Below are positions 1 through 10,299 of a DNA stretch of 64,000 nt, one piece after another. Under the pieces are notes generated by a model, which saw only the letters and a program-made list of their open reading frames with translations, made no database searches and had not been told where the DNA came from. Positions within the stretch are counted from its first letter, which is position 1. Every line of letters begins with the position of its first letter. Origin of the DNA: Hermatobates lingyangjiaoensis (taxonomy: Eukaryota > Arthropoda > Insecta > Hemiptera > Hermatobatidae); contig JAPFBL010000168.1 of NCBI GenBank assembly GCA_026182355.1, positions 385,501 through 449,500 on the forward strand, in the 5' to 3' direction. The position numbers and the translations under genes were made by a program.

Positions 1-165
1 AATTATATATATCAGTTGACTGTCGTCCCTCCGTCAATTCACTTCTTCTTCTGAGGACGACCGCCATTACGGTCGAAATATTGAAAAGTGAGTCTTTGTT
101 GTGTTTCTGTTTATGTGTCACTGCTTATTTTAATTGTTATTTGTCCTGCCGGACCGTTTTTCATT
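1..165 (+). mobile_element. Penelope-like element, family A 3' terminus
   Basis: This is the terminal repeat of a PLE, recognised because the same block recurs in inverted form near 29.47-29.60 kb and 11.39-11.50 kb and in a facing pair at 9.34-9.64 kb. It contains a hammerhead-like core at 51-82 followed by GTGAGTCTTTG and a T-rich tail, and it runs into a TA tract beginning near 170. No coding sequence of the element is retained. The left edge is cut by the window boundary. Confidence 0.75.
51..82 (+). ncRNA. hammerhead-ribozyme-like motif (PLE family A)
   Basis: CTGAGGA at 51-57, one extra base C58, stem II GACC/GGTC (59-62 with 71-74) closing an 8-nt loop, GAAA at 75-78, self-complementary stem III ATAT (78-81) and a T at the cleavage position. 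PLE terminal repeats are known to carry such minimal hammerheads. Activity is not shown. Confidence 0.7.
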
Positions 166-166
166 T

Positions 167-169
<3 letters not shown>

Positions 170-200
<31 letters not shown>
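170..200. repeat. (TA)n tract at a PLE end
   Basis: Alternating TA run directly after the family A terminus. Similar tracts sit at most PLE ends in this window. Confidence 0.9.
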
Positions 201-205
<5 letters not shown>

Positions 206-357
206 ATGTGATAAAAGAAAGTTTTAGAAAGAAAATAAAAGTTTTTCAGGACTTTATCAGTTCTTTATGCGCTTTTTAAATACGTTTGAGTTTTGAATGT
301 TGTATTATTTCTTATATTTCCTCTGTTTTGTACGCCTATGAAAAAATATTTCAATGA

Positions 358-422
358 AAACCAAAACGTGGCAACGAGAGTTTCATTTGAACCTGAAGAA
401 CTGACCGAGTCCTGATAAATGT
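358..422 (+). mobile_element. PLE family F terminal fragment
   Basis: The segment GTGGCAACGAGAGTTT followed by CTGACCGAGTCCTGATAAA recurs in diverged form at 30.09-30.15 kb (GTTGGCAACGAGAGTTT) and as a facing pair at 11.0 kb. It looks like the decayed end of another PLE family. The assignment rests on this recurrence only. Confidence 0.45.
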
Positions 423-962
423 TTATTATATATACAGATAGAGATATATATATATAGTATGTAGTATAGTATACCTCACTATCTTCTGGGAGATATATCT
501 AGTCCTGGGCTTAACATCAGTCGTTAATTGTTCTTTTCATTTATTTTAGCCTCTTAATTAATCTTTTCTTTACTTTCTTATATTTATTTTGTTCGTATTT
601 CTTCATCTATCTTTATCTCCCCTCCCTCTGCAAGTTTGCTCCACTGTTTGAGTGCTTATTTACAGACACCAGCCAGTCGTTGCCTGTCTTAGGCAATCAA
701 ATCTTAGACAATGACGAGGCAATCAAAATATAGTACACAGTTTCTGTTTCTTTTATTTCTGTATGTTCTTTTTATAAATATATATATAACAAATTTAATA
801 ACATATCGACCCTTTAATAGAATAGGTGTGTTATCTAATCGAAATTTGGTCAAATTTTCTAGGTTCAAAAATCAAACTCTCATTGCCGACGTTTCAGTTT
901 TATTTTAAAACCTTTTTCATATGTATATATATTTATATATAAATATATATATATATATATAT
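423..962. other. AT-rich spacer, no gene seen
   Basis: Contains short TA tracts (437-457, 905-962) and a short open frame at 711-908 without any recognisable domain. The phrase GCCGACGTTTCAGTTTTATT near 886 resembles the inverted terminus of a PLE but is too decayed to place. Confidence 0.6.
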
Positions 963-1049
963 CAATTAAAAGAAACGGTCCAGCGGACTTTATTACAATA
1001 AAATAAAAAACGAAGGAAACACACAGAAAGACACAGACATAACTCACAT

Positions 1050-1076
1050 CGATATTTCGACAATCGTCGTCATCAG
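1050..1076 (-). ncRNA. hammerhead-ribozyme-like motif (PLE family B, left arm)
   Basis: On the minus strand: CTGATGA (1076-1070), extra C, stem II GAC/GTC around GATT, GAAA (1058-1055), stem III ATAT, then C. The flanks CACCTC and GATGTG can form stem I with one mismatch. Confidence 0.7.
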
Positions 1077-1363
1077 GAGGTGCGAAGAGCGAAGAGCGAA
1101 GAGTCCCGCAGGAAGACAGGGCGGTACTGAACTTGGAAACAGCAGCCAGTACCCACCACTTACCACCAAGCGGGGGAAGGGAGGGAAGGAAATGAAGAGC
1201 AAATTAAGACGTAAAAGGAACGAGTAAAAATTATAACTATAAAAAATTATAAAAAAGTAGATAAATCAAATTAAAATTAATAAAAATAATAAATAAAAAG
1301 TAAAATAAAAAATAATAAATAAATAAATAAAAAATAATAAAAAATAAATAAATCATAAATAAA

Positions 1364-1921
1364 TTATCGGTTGAGGTTGAGTCCGGGGGAAGAGCGAGCA
1401 TCAAGTAAGCATATGTATGCCTCCTCTGAAGCTCTTAGGGTAACTTTATTGTTGGATTCGGGGATCTGTTTCAGGATCTGAACCCTGAAACAGTCATTGA
1501 AACTGAGTCCATGCGAGTTCGCATGGATGGCTACAGGATAGTTACTGCGTTGACCGACTGAAGCCCTATGACCATTCATACGAAGGCTCAACTTATTAGA
1601 AGTTAAGCCAACGTAAAAGGAGTCACACTGAGTGCAATCCAGTCGGTAAACACAGTTGCTCGAGGTACAGGAGGAATTGACCTGAACCGGGTAGGAACTA
1701 TGGTGGAGAGGGGAATCGAAGGAAGGATTAGGATTGACAATCAGGCAAGTTTGACAGCCACGGCGTCCACATTGTTTCATTCCAGGAACAGGATTGGAAG
1801 GCTGAGGGGAAATATGAGAGAAAATGCTTTTTAGATTGGCAGGTTTACGGTAGGAAATAGAAGGGGGGTGATTAAAGATGGAAGAAGTAGAAGTAGAAGT
1901 AGACAGAATCGGAAAAAGCTT
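1364..1921 (-). pseudogene. PLE GIY-YIG endonuclease C-terminal region (5'-truncated)
   Basis: The frame is open through this arm and ends in the stop at 1364-1366. In order it shows a Cys-rich linker (CGRRGCQTC), then VYRLDCTQCDSFYVG, which corresponds to the GIY-YIG strand pair of PLE endonucleases, then LSLRMNGHRA with the catalytic-type Arg, and the conserved tail SEEAYICLLDARSSPGLN. The reverse transcriptase half is missing because the copy is 5'-truncated at the palindrome centre. The frame continues to 1990 only by reading into the opposite arm, so that extension is not native protein. This arm lacks the frameshift found in its partner. Confidence 0.75.
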
Positions 1922-1930
1922 CGTGCTGTT

Positions 1931-2494
1931 ATTAAGGAGTCTTTTCCGATTCTGTCTACTTCTACTTCTACTTCTTCCATCTTTAATCACCCCCCTTCTA
2001 TTTCCTACCGTAAACCTGCCAATCTAAAAAGCATTTTCTCTCATATTTCCCCTCAGCCTTCCAATCCTGTTCCTGGAATGAAACAATGTGGGACGCCGTG
2101 GCTGTCAAACTTGCCTGATTGTCAATCCTAATCCTTCCTTCGATTCCCTCTCCACCATAGTTCCTACCCGGTTCAGGTCAATTCCTCCTGTACCTCGAGC
2201 AACTGTGTTTACCGACTGGATTGCACTCAGTGTGACTCCTTTTACGTTGGCTTAACTTCTAATAAGTTGAGCCTTCGTATGAATGGTCATAGGGCTTCAG
2301 TCGGTCAACGCAGTAACTATCCTGTAGCCATCCATGCGAACTCGCATGGACTCAGTTTCAATGACTGTTTCAGGGTTCAGATCCTGAAACAGATCCCCGA
2401 ATCCAACAATAAAGTTACCCTAAGAGCTTCAGAGGAGGCATACATATGCTTACTTGATGCTCGCTCTTCCCCCGGACTCAACCTCAACCGATAA
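1931..2494 (+). pseudogene. PLE GIY-YIG endonuclease C-terminal region, frameshifted
   Basis: Same coding sequence as the left arm but with one extra G near 2089 (ATGTGGGACGCC here against ATGTGGACGCC in the other arm). This shifts the frame and brings a stop at 2129-2131. The downstream half from the FYVG motif to the stop at 2492-2494 is open again, ending in the SPGLNLNR tail. It is 5'-truncated and non-functional as it stands. Confidence 0.75.
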
Positions 2495-2784
2495 TTTTAT
2501 TTATGATTTATTTATTTATTTATTATTTTTATTTATTTATTTATTATTTTTTATTTTACTTTTTATTTATTATTTTTATTAATTTTAATTTGATTTATCT
2601 ACTTTTTTATAATTTTTTATAGTTATAATTTTTACTCGTTCCTTTTACGTCTTAATTTGGCTCTTCATTTCCTTCCCTCCCTTCCCCCGCTTGGTGGTAA
2701 GTGGTGGGGTACTGGCTGCGGTTTCCGAGTTCAGTACCGCCCTGTATTCCTGCGGGACTCTTCGCTCTTCGCTCTTCGCACCTC

Positions 2785-2810
2785 CTGATGACGACGATTG
2801 TCGAAATATC
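2785..2810 (+). ncRNA. hammerhead-ribozyme-like motif (PLE family B, right arm)
   Basis: CTGATGA 2785-2791, extra C, stem II GAC/GTC, GAAA 2803-2806, stem III ATAT 2806-2809, C2810. Stem I is CACCTC with GATGTG. Confidence 0.7.
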
Positions 2811-2865
2811 GATGTGAGTTATGTCTGTGTCTTTCTGTGTGTTTCCTTCGTTTTTTATTTTATTA

Positions 2866-4155
2866 TTATATATATAATATATATTTATATATATATATAT
2901 ACTTTAAAGCGTACCAAGAGATTTACGTATCCTCCAAGCTAGAGGACATAGTACAAAGGCTTTCCATACCTTATATGTGAAACCTAGGATAATGGTGAAA
3001 ATTTTAGCCTTCAAAAATTTAATACTGTAGTTTTGAGTGTGTGTGTGTGTGTGTATGTGCGTGCGTAAGTGTGTATAAATACATCCCCTGGATGATTCAA
3101 TATTTGAAATCCTTAGTTAATTGATTGTCACAAGCATGTAAGAATTTGGAAATTAGCAAAATCAATTTGCAAAATATTTAACTAAGATTAACTGATGATG
3201 ACAAGTTTGTATGAACAATTAATATGACCTACTAAACTAACTTTTGAATTAATTAACGAAAAATAAAAATTAAATCAATGAAAAGTTTGTAAAATTTAAC
3301 TATTATAGTATTTATGGTAATACGTATAATATTTTAGAAAAAAATAATCAGAATTTTTAATTTAAAAGTTTTACACAGGAGAAAACATACATTTTTTAAA
3401 AAGGGTTCTACTTATTGAACAGGTGTTATAGAGAAACTTCTTGCTTTAAGTCTTCACAAAAAGAACAAATACCATATAACGGATTGCACAACTACTGGAC
3501 AAATACCCAGTAATTCTGAGAAATATTTCACCAGGAAGAATTAGTTTCAACAACCGTAATGAAAAAAAATTTTCCACTTTTCAAATGCCACTATTCAAGC
3601 TAAAAAATAAAAAAATAATCCATTGAAAAACTTGTTGAATGAAAAAAAAATAACAAATGAAAAGCAGAGATTGAAAGGTATGAGAACTATTTCAAACTTT
3701 TTTTATGGCATAATGTGGGGTTCTATTGTATTATTTTTCCTTGACTATTAATGCACCGAAATATGGATATTTTTTACAAAAACTAAATGAATTCTCTTTA
3801 TCTCTTTTGTTATAAAAAGTATAAATGCTATTGTAACATTGACCAATGCATTCAAGTTTTTGTGATTAATGTAAAGTGATTTACTTCATTAGAATATTGA
3901 ATTCAAGATATATTTTCAGAAATATATTGTAATTTATGCAACATATGTTGTATACTAGATTTCCAATGTAAATTGATTTTTTTCTTTGGATAATTTAATA
4001 AAAAAGTTTTAAAAATTTAACACATCAAACGGATTTACGCGAATAACATAATAAAGACTAAAGTTGAAAATTGTTTAAGAATTTACATCCAATGACAACA
4101 CTTAAAAAGTGCCTCAGTTATGCTTTATAGGTTTTCAAATACCAATAATCAAGCT
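2866..4155. other. AT-rich stretch without a recognised gene
   Basis: Holds a TA tract (2862-2902), a (GT)n run near 3036-3054 and otherwise AT-rich single-copy-looking sequence. No coding region or mobile-element signature was seen. Confidence 0.55.
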
Positions 4156-4159
4156 TAAG

Positions 4160-4665
4160 TTAGGTTAGGTTGTAGTGGCAGTCCCGCGAGGGGACACACA
4201 TAGGCCAAACATTGGCCCTTTGTGATACCACACAATGAACATTCTTCATTGGAGTCTTACATGTTACCTAACTAAAGTGCACTACCTTTCTTTAGATCGT
4301 ATAAAACCAGAACAGCTAAACCATCATTTTCAATTCATTTTCAATTTCAGTTCATTTTCAATTTAATATAGTAAACTATTTTCTAGAAAAACTAAATTTA
4401 AATCAAATACAAGAAATTACTTAATGAATGTAAAAAAAAAATAATTGTATCATTTTTTTTTCGTAGATTTATGTCTGTAAATGTTTGACTATTAGCGATC
4501 TTTAACGGGTACCTTAGATGAGACAGGCTCGAGACCGACAGCTTAAGACAACGTGCTCCGATTTTGTTCACCTCCCAAGTGAATAAATCGAGGGCCAGAG
4601 AGAGTATTGGACCTTGGATCTACCAGCCAGAGACGAACATCCTGGGCTACCAGTCTCTGGGATAC
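4160..4665 (-). mobile_element. tRNA-derived SINE, minus strand, interrupted
   Basis: The left edge is the 3' tail TTAGGTTAGGTT (4160-4171). The body matches the other SINE copies: the GTGATACCACACAATGAA block, then GGTACCTTAGATGAGACAGG. The diverged tRNA-like head is at about 4593-4660. Body and head are separated by an insertion at about 4295-4495. Confidence 0.65.
4295..4495. repeat. dispersed repeat R1 nested in the SINE
   Basis: Runs from AACAGCTAAACCAT through GAATGTAAAAA to ATGTTTGACTATTAG. A second copy is at 6748-6905. It sits between two parts of the SINE, with TTTAGATCG on the left and CGATCTTTA on the right, so it is younger than the SINE. Confidence 0.5.
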
Positions 4666-5109
4666 CCTAACCCCTAGTAAGTACTAAATATTTCCATTTA
4701 CTCTAGATTATGACGTAATAAGTTCCTTAAGCTTATGATTTCTGAATTCCTATGTTATTACAAGTTGAATAGTCAGTAACATAATATTGAATAGCCACAT
4801 AATTTGAATAGTCACATAATATTTACAGATAAGTATTCACATATAAGTATCTACATATAAGTCTTCACATATAAAATATAAGGCGAGAATTTGAAGTGGT
4901 TCATGCTAGCTCTTATCAGATTTCATGAAATGTAATCAAGGGGAGAAGTAATATTCTAAATGTTTACGGGGATTGGTAAGGTTTAGACTCAGCCTCTACA
5001 TTCAGATTTGGATGAACAGACAGGTTTCTACTTGTCTTAAAATTATTTTTTTTTATTATTATATTTTAGGGTGACTATAGCACTGCGAAAAAAAAACTAT
5101 TGTACTTCC

Positions 5110-5350
5110 TCCCTTCTGTACTAAAGTACCCTAGCAGTTAGCTTCAACGCCTCTAAAAAGCTCAGCACTTTTACTGGGTCCAGCGGAAAAGTTTTCCTAT
5201 GGTTTTGTTGAGTGTCCCAAAGCAAGTAACTCTGTGCAGCAAAGTTGTCTGACAGTCAGCCAGCAGGTACAGCGGTGATTTCCTTTTCTTTGCAGAATTT
5301 ACACAAACCATCATTGATAATGCCCATTCAGGCTCCCTACGTTTCGGAAG
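5110..5350 (-). pseudogene. decayed non-LTR retrotransposon C-terminus (LINE)
   Basis: Read on the minus strand, this gives GLCKFCKEKEITA, then a degraded segment and LLWDTQQN, ending with DPVKVLSFLEALKLTARVL. The layout of a CxxC pair with E-rich spacing, an R/L-G stretch and a final 'L-x-FL-x-x-L' helix matches the C-terminal tail of jockey/I-type LINE polyproteins downstream of the RT or RNase H. In-frame stops are present. Neighbouring GC-richer DNA up to about 5800 may be part of the same element, but no domain could be identified there. Confidence 0.4.
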
Positions 5351-5769
5351 AAAGTGACTTCCTTTCTCCTTCTTTGGGACAGTCTTCTTCGGATCTTTAG
5401 GTGCACTTATGGGAGGTTGGCTCCACTATTTAGCGCCTTTGGACCCTCTGCGCGTTCGGAGGATGGTCTTCGGTACTTCCTTTTTTTTAGCATCATACAG
5501 GGGATAACCCCTGAAGCTCTATCGGTGGTATTTTGTCCGCTCCAGCAGAGCACCGCATACCGGAGTAAGGCTATTTACTCAAGGGGGTCGCCTGGTACCC
5601 TTGAGGCTCCGTTTGTTATACAGTAACCCCTGTATCATCCATCCTTTGTCACGGATCGCATAACGCCTTGGAATGGGACTGGGATAAGAGAAGAGGATTT
5701 GGGAAGTTGTGAAACGAAGACGGTCAGGCCCAACCCCTAGCCACCTTCTTCTCCTCTTTTGTTTGTCTC

Positions 5770-5945
5770 TGCATATAGCAAGTTAACAGGGTAGCCTTGC
5801 GAAGGCCAAAAGTCGGAGTTGAGCACTAAAGGCACTAAATCATATGATGCAATGATCAATAGAATCTCATCTGAAATCATGTTGCATATTCAAGTTTCTA
5901 TAGTGTAAAAAAGTCATGACTATTAAGCAAGACATTTATTCTGAA
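5770..5945 (+). repeat. dispersed repeat R2 (copy 1)
   Basis: Contains TGATGCAATGATCAATAGAA and ATCATGTTGCATATTCA. A diverged copy with the same order of blocks is at about 26590-26750. No coding content is apparent. Confidence 0.5.
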
Positions 5946-6745
5946 CAACTTTAATGAAGAACCAAACAAGACTGAGTATTCATCTCAATACTGTTGTTAA
6001 CAGTAAACTAATCAACAACAACAACACCAACAACATAGCACAAAATCACTAAATGATATATGACCCTACCCACACTTTTTAGATGTCACTATTCGGCCCT
6101 CAAAGCTTAGGTCTAAATTCATAATAATTTCATATAAAATACCGATAAAGCGGTAATAATATAAAGAAAGTTTAAATTTTTACATCTTTTAAAAGTACGG
6201 GAAATAAAGTACCTCTCTTATGACTCAATATTTTGTTTTAATAAAAAAGTAATTATGAAAATAATTATTTTCATTAATTGTTGAAAACAGTATTGATTTT
6301 CATTGAATTAGTACGTGCTGTTTAGAGAAAAGCCAAAGTAAACCAGTCGTTTTTAAATATATACTTAAATATATAACTTTTTTTTGTTCCTAAAAACCTT
6401 AAATGAGTCATAAATACTTGTTTGACCACCAAAAAATTAAAAAAAAAAACAATTTGTTACTTTTAAAAAGCGGTATATTTTATCCTCCCCTTTTTGCTAT
6501 TAATTCATTCATTTTCTTCGAAATTAAATTCAAAAGGAATATAAGCAGCGACAAAGTGGATTGGATTAATTAAATGCACTTGCGGCGGGGAAGGGGACAG
6601 AGTGCTTTGGTGTTTTCCCGACCATGAAGGCAATATAATGCTGCTGAACTTGAGTGTGGGGAATACATTAATGCTTCCATCTGGGCATTCGACGGCGCTC
6701 GCCTTTAATGTATAAACACATTCTGTCTCCGTACTAACCATACAC
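5946..6745. other. AT-rich stretch, one unassigned open frame
   Basis: Mostly AT-rich. The only notable content is a 78-codon open frame on the minus strand (6741-6505) with somewhat higher GC. It shows no domain, signal peptide or splice context that I recognise, so it is not called as a gene. Confidence 0.5.
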
Positions 6746-6747
6746 TT

Positions 6748-6905
6748 ATAAACAGCTAAACCATTTTGTTAATTTTCAATTTTTTTCTGAGGTAATTTAT
6801 TTTATAGAAAAAATTTAAATCTGATACATGATTCCATGAATGTAAAAAGAAAATCATGTATCATATTTTTTTGTAGCCTTATGCATATATAAATGTTTAA
6901 ACTGC
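6748..6905. repeat. dispersed repeat R1 (copy 2)
   Basis: Same block order as 4308-4490: AACAGCTAAACCATT, a T-rich segment, GAATGTAAAAAGAAAA, then ATAAATGTTTAAACT. Confidence 0.5.
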
Positions 6906-7379
6906 AGTAACAAATTCCGAAATCGGACAAAAATCTTGCGATCAAGTAACCGGTGACCAATTCTTTATAAAAACCAGTTACTTAGTCGAAATGTTTTGGT
7001 ATTATTTCTGAATTCTTTACTGTTTATTGTTTAACCATTGTTAAACAATGTATTAACTATTGTTAAACCATGATATGCACATTATTGTATATATAAATAT
7101 ATATATATATATAATATATATATATATACTATTATAAAAAGATTTCACAATAACTATTGTCCATAATAACGAATTTATTGGCATTATCAACCAATAAATT
7201 ATTATGGACAGGATAGAGTACAAGCAGAAATAGGACCACATATTAAGTTACACTACAAAATTTCAAAAAATAACCAGAAACCCCATAACTAAACTAAAAG
7301 TGGAAGTAAACAAAATAATAAAAGACGCTAATAAAGGAAAAGATATTAAAGTGTTGCAGCCGTTACAGGAGATTTAGTC

Positions 7380-8880
7380 CAGGCTACATTTATGGAAATG
7401 TCAAGATACATAAGGAAGGAAATAAGTTAAGACCCATCATCTCGCAAGTGACAACAATCAGATACAAGGTAGCTAAAAAAATTAAACTATATAATTTCTC
7501 CTTACCTACCAGCTAAACTCATAATCAAATCAACAGACGAATTTCTTGAAATCCTTCGAGCCAATAAACCTAATGGGTTAATGGCCTCTCTTGACGTCGA
7601 GGCGTTGTTTGCTAACGTCCCCGTAGAGGAAACAATAGATTTAATTTGTGAAGTAGCATAGAACCATCCTGAACTACCCCTTCCTCCTTTCAACAGAACG
7701 ATTATAGAGAAACTACTGAGAAGCCGTACTATGAAAAATCCCTTTACCCACATCGACGGCACCTTGTACTATCAGGTAGACGGCGTGGCCATGGGTTCCC
7801 CTCTGGGAGTAACCTTTGCCAATTATTACATGTGCCACATTGAAAACAAAGTACTGGGACCAGGGTCCATATGCAAGACGAGAGTCTATTGTAAGTACAT
7901 AGATGACTGTTTTTTAGTTGTTGAGCAAAAACATCAAACGAACTAAAATCTGCTCTAGAGTTGAGCTCAAAACTGAAATTTACAGAAGAATTTAGTTTCA
8001 AAAAGATTATAAATTTTTTAGATGTCACTGAAAAGGAGAGGAATGATCATTACGAGACATCTGTGTACGTGAAACCCACGTAAGGAGGAGTTTACTTAAA
8101 TTCCATGAGTAGAGTAGTGCCCACAGAGGTACAAAGATGGTAACATCAAAGCCCTATTACATCGTGCCTATAAGACATCATCAAATTGGAATACTTTTGA
8201 CCTAGAAGTTCAAAGAATAAAGTAAGTACTGATAAACAATGGGTATAGCAATAGACAGTTTGACAATATACTCCATACATATTTAAATAGACTATACAGT
8301 GACAGAAAGCCTCCCATAGATGAGCAAGGTCAAACAACAGTCTAATATTACCTGAATCAGTTCTCTACAACGTATAAAAGTGATGAACGTGTTGTAAAAA
8401 CTACCATTAAAAATCACACCTCTTGTGTGAACCCTAGAGACAGATTGAAAATCAATATATATTATAGAGGTTTTAATACTACCAATTTAATCATCAGAAA
8501 CAATTTCGAAATGAAACCATTACTCCAGCGGACCAATGTGGTGTACCAGTATAATTGTATGATAGGGAGCTGCGAATCCCTCAAATCTACATACATTGGT
8601 TCGACTACTACAACTTTGTACCGACGTCTTACTATGCACATGGCAGCAGGTGGTCCTAAAGACCATACACTCAATACCCATAAAGTCAAACTCACACGAG
8701 AGATGCTAGTAAACAACACAGAGGTGCTATACTATGAAAAAAAAAGAAACAATCTAATGATATAGGAAGCCCTAAACATTTTAGAACGAAACGTAACATT
8801 AATCATCAAACTGCAAGCTTCAACAATATGTTAAAGCTATATACGGGACAGGCACAGCAGAGACAGCAGTTTGAGTTGTA
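7380..8880 (+). pseudogene. PLE reverse transcriptase and GIY-YIG polyprotein, multiply broken
   Basis: Across shifting forward frames one reads YGNVKIHKEGNKLRPIIS (RT N-terminal region), ASLDVEALFANVPVEETI (motif A with its Asp), QVDGVAMGSPLG (motif B) and CKYIDDCFLVV (motif C with the YxDD-type IDD). FLDVTEKER and YVKPT follow, and then NVVYQYNCMIGSC and TYIGSTTTTLYRRLTMH, which are the Cys linker and GIY-YIG domain with its Arg and His. The element uses a telomerase-like RT according to family knowledge. Stops interrupt it, for example after LPTS near 7512 and after QKHQTN near 7944, and the GIY-YIG frame stops at 8763. Confidence 0.75.
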
Positions 8881-9073
8881 GAGCGATACCCTAGGAACAT
8901 TACAATGAAAGCACATCATTGATAGTGTAAAACCCAATGTAATCTGGAAATTTATGTTTACTATGTAGTTTTATCTTTTGTATTGGTAATTTGAAGCTGT
9001 TTATTAGTAAGTAGGATATAATTTTTATTTTTGCTAGTAACTTTTGTTCAATTATTTTATCTTTCGTTACACC

Positions 9074-9103
9074 CTGATGATGGTCAGTGATGACTGAAAC
9101 GTA
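9074..9103 (+). ncRNA. hammerhead-ribozyme-like motif (PLE family C)
   Basis: CTGATGA 9074-9080, extra T, stem II GGTCA/TGACT (one G-U pair) with loop GTGA, GAAA 9096-9099, stem III ACGT, then A. It lies downstream of the GIY-YIG remnant, as expected for a PLE terminus. Confidence 0.65.
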
Positions 9104-9224
9104 GGATTTAAATTTTTAAATGTATGATAACTAAATATTACATGGAATTTACAAGGAAATCTTTTGGTGATTTATTACACTTAGTACCTAAATGAATGGA
9201 AGTGTGAGATCAGAAAACTCGAGA

Positions 9225-9336
9225 AGCTAAATCGAAAAATCATCCATAGAGAAATTGGCAAGAAATTTAATTGTGTATGTATTAATGAAGGTCTGCTACC
9301 TAATTACAGTAATATATATAAATATAAATTTTACTT
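9225..9336 (+). mobile_element. PLE N-terminal coding fragment ending at an AT tract
   Basis: An open reading gives CINEGLLPNYSNIYKYKF. The LLPxYTxIY signature also appears at 9.87, 11.54 and 17.55 kb, each time just before TA-rich sequence, so it is taken as the N-terminal part of PLE proteins. Confidence 0.5.
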
Positions 9337-9339
9337 AAA

Positions 9340-9640
9340 ATAAACTGTGAAACATGGACAGAAACCTAACAGAGATTCACTTTTCAATATTTCGACCATA
9401 ATGGCGGTCGTCCTCAGGAGAAAAAGTATTTTCTCCTTTGCGGCAGCACTGCTTTCAGCCCTCACCCAGTGAGTTCTTTAGTTGACCGTCGTCCCTACGT
9501 CAATTCACTTTCTTTCCCAAGGACGACCGCCATTACGGTCGAAATATTGAAAAGTGAGTATTTGTTATGTTTCTATCTATGAGTCACAGTTTATTTTAAG
9601 TGTAATCTTAAACGACCGTTTTTAGTTTATCATGGTATAT
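9340..9640. mobile_element. inverted pair of PLE family A termini
   Basis: A minus-strand terminus (9340-9425) faces a plus-strand terminus (about 9480-9620) across a spacer of about 55 bp. Both carry the block matching positions 1-120. The minus copy keeps the hammerhead core CTGAGGA; in the plus copy it reads CCAAGGA. Confidence 0.7.
9386..9417 (-). ncRNA. hammerhead-ribozyme-like motif (PLE family A)
   Basis: Minus strand CTGAGGA (9417-9411), extra C, stem II GACC/GGTC, GAAA (9393-9390), stem III ATAT, then T. The facing copy at 9517-9544 has lost the CTGA core. Confidence 0.6.
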
Positions 9641-9859
9641 TTAAACATGTTATATTTTGATATTCGAATTGTTGGCATAATCAGACAGGTATATAGGCAG
9701 GTATAGACGTATTACACGTATAGACAAGAGGATGGCGGAAAGGAGTTTTACTATTTGACACTAGACTAAACATCGATAGAGAAAACTAATCTTGAATATA
9801 TGTGGTCGAGATATAAAACACTGAAATATATACATCTATATATATATACAATATTAGTT

Positions 9860-9965
9860 GTACACGACCGAAAATATTCAGTCTTATACAACCAATCTTT
9901 TATAAAAGAAGAACTGCTACCGAAGTACACTATATATATATATATTATATATATATATATATATA
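9860..9965 (+). mobile_element. PLE N-terminal coding fragment running into TA tract
   Basis: Reads YNQSFIKEELLPKYTIYIY with the final codons forming the start of the (TA)n run. The next PLE end begins immediately after that run. Confidence 0.5.
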
Positions 9966-10004
9966 AATGATCAAACCACAATAAGAAATGGGAAAACAAG
10001 ACTA

Positions 10005-10038
10005 AGATCTTTCAACCGATACAAGCGGTCTTCATCAG
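10005..10038 (-). ncRNA. hammerhead-ribozyme-like motif (PLE family D, left)
   Basis: Minus strand CTGATGA (10038-10032), extra A, stem II GACCG paired with CGGTT, GAAA, palindromic stem III AGATCT, then T; stem I GACT/AGTC. Confidence 0.65.
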
Positions 10039-10066
10039 AGTCCAACTGACGAAGGGCTCTTTGACT

Positions 10067-10101
10067 CTGACGAAGACCGCTTGTTACGGTTGAAAGATCT
10101 T
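10067..10101 (+). ncRNA. hammerhead-ribozyme-like motif (PLE family D, right)
   Basis: CTGACGA 10067-10073, extra A, stem II GACCG/CGGTT, GAAA 10092-10095, stem III AGATCT, T, and flanking GACT/AGTC that pair perfectly as stem I. Confidence 0.7.
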
Positions 10102-10197
10102 AGTCTTGTTTTCCCATTTCTTATTGTGGTTTGATCATTGATTGTTATTTCAAATATATATATATGAGTGTGTGTGTATGCACGTCCCTTGACAAAC

Positions 10198-10200
<3 letters not shown>

Positions 10201-10233
<33 letters not shown>

Positions 10234-10236
10234 ACA

Positions 10237-10277
<41 letters not shown>
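10201..10277. repeat. compound (CT)n-(CA)n microsatellite
   Basis: About 30 bp of CT followed by about 45 bp of CA repeats. Open frames crossing it are low-complexity artefacts. Confidence 0.95.
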
Positions 10278-10281
<4 letters not shown>

Positions 10282-10299
10282 AAGAACTAAGCATCTATA

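Larger units (their letters stand above)
963..1921 (-). mobile_element. Penelope-like element, family B, left arm of a large palindrome
   Basis: A 5'-truncated PLE on the minus strand: GIY-YIG coding end, long T-rich 3' UTR and a terminal repeat with a hammerhead-like motif at 1050-1076. It mirrors the copy at 1931-2865 almost base for base. The two arms meet head to head near 1921-1931, leaving about 25 bp of spacer. The outer end abuts a TA tract. Confidence 0.85.
1931..2865 (+). mobile_element. Penelope-like element, family B, right arm of the palindrome
   Basis: Mirror image of 963-1921 with only scattered substitutions, for example in the stretch around 2710-2750, and a one-base insertion. 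It ends at about 2865 in a TA tract. The high similarity of the arms implies either recent insertion or gene conversion. Confidence 0.85.
7255..9175 (+). mobile_element. Penelope-like element, family C, near full-length coding remnant
   Basis: This is the only PLE here that still shows both enzymatic halves: a reverse transcriptase (7.4-8.0 kb) and a C-terminal GIY-YIG domain (8.5-8.8 kb), followed by a 3' UTR and a hammerhead-like motif (9074-9103). Frames are interrupted by several stops and shifts, so it is inactive. Confidence 0.8.
9966..10160. mobile_element. inverted pair of PLE family D termini
   Basis: The left arm (9966-10040, minus) and right arm (10060-10145, plus) both contain the CAAACCACAATAAGAAATGG block and a hammerhead-like motif. 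They are separated by a short spacer that includes CAACTGACGAAGGGC. Confidence 0.8.

Noticed and set aside
1868..1990. N-terminal Ser/Arg-rich extension of the GIY-YIG frames at the palindrome
   Set aside because: It is the antisense of the opposite arm read through the palindrome centre, not native PLE protein.
6505..6741. 78-codon minus-strand open frame with higher GC
   Set aside because: No domain, no splice-site context, flanked by a dispersed repeat; could be a fragment of an unknown element but is not supportable as a gene.
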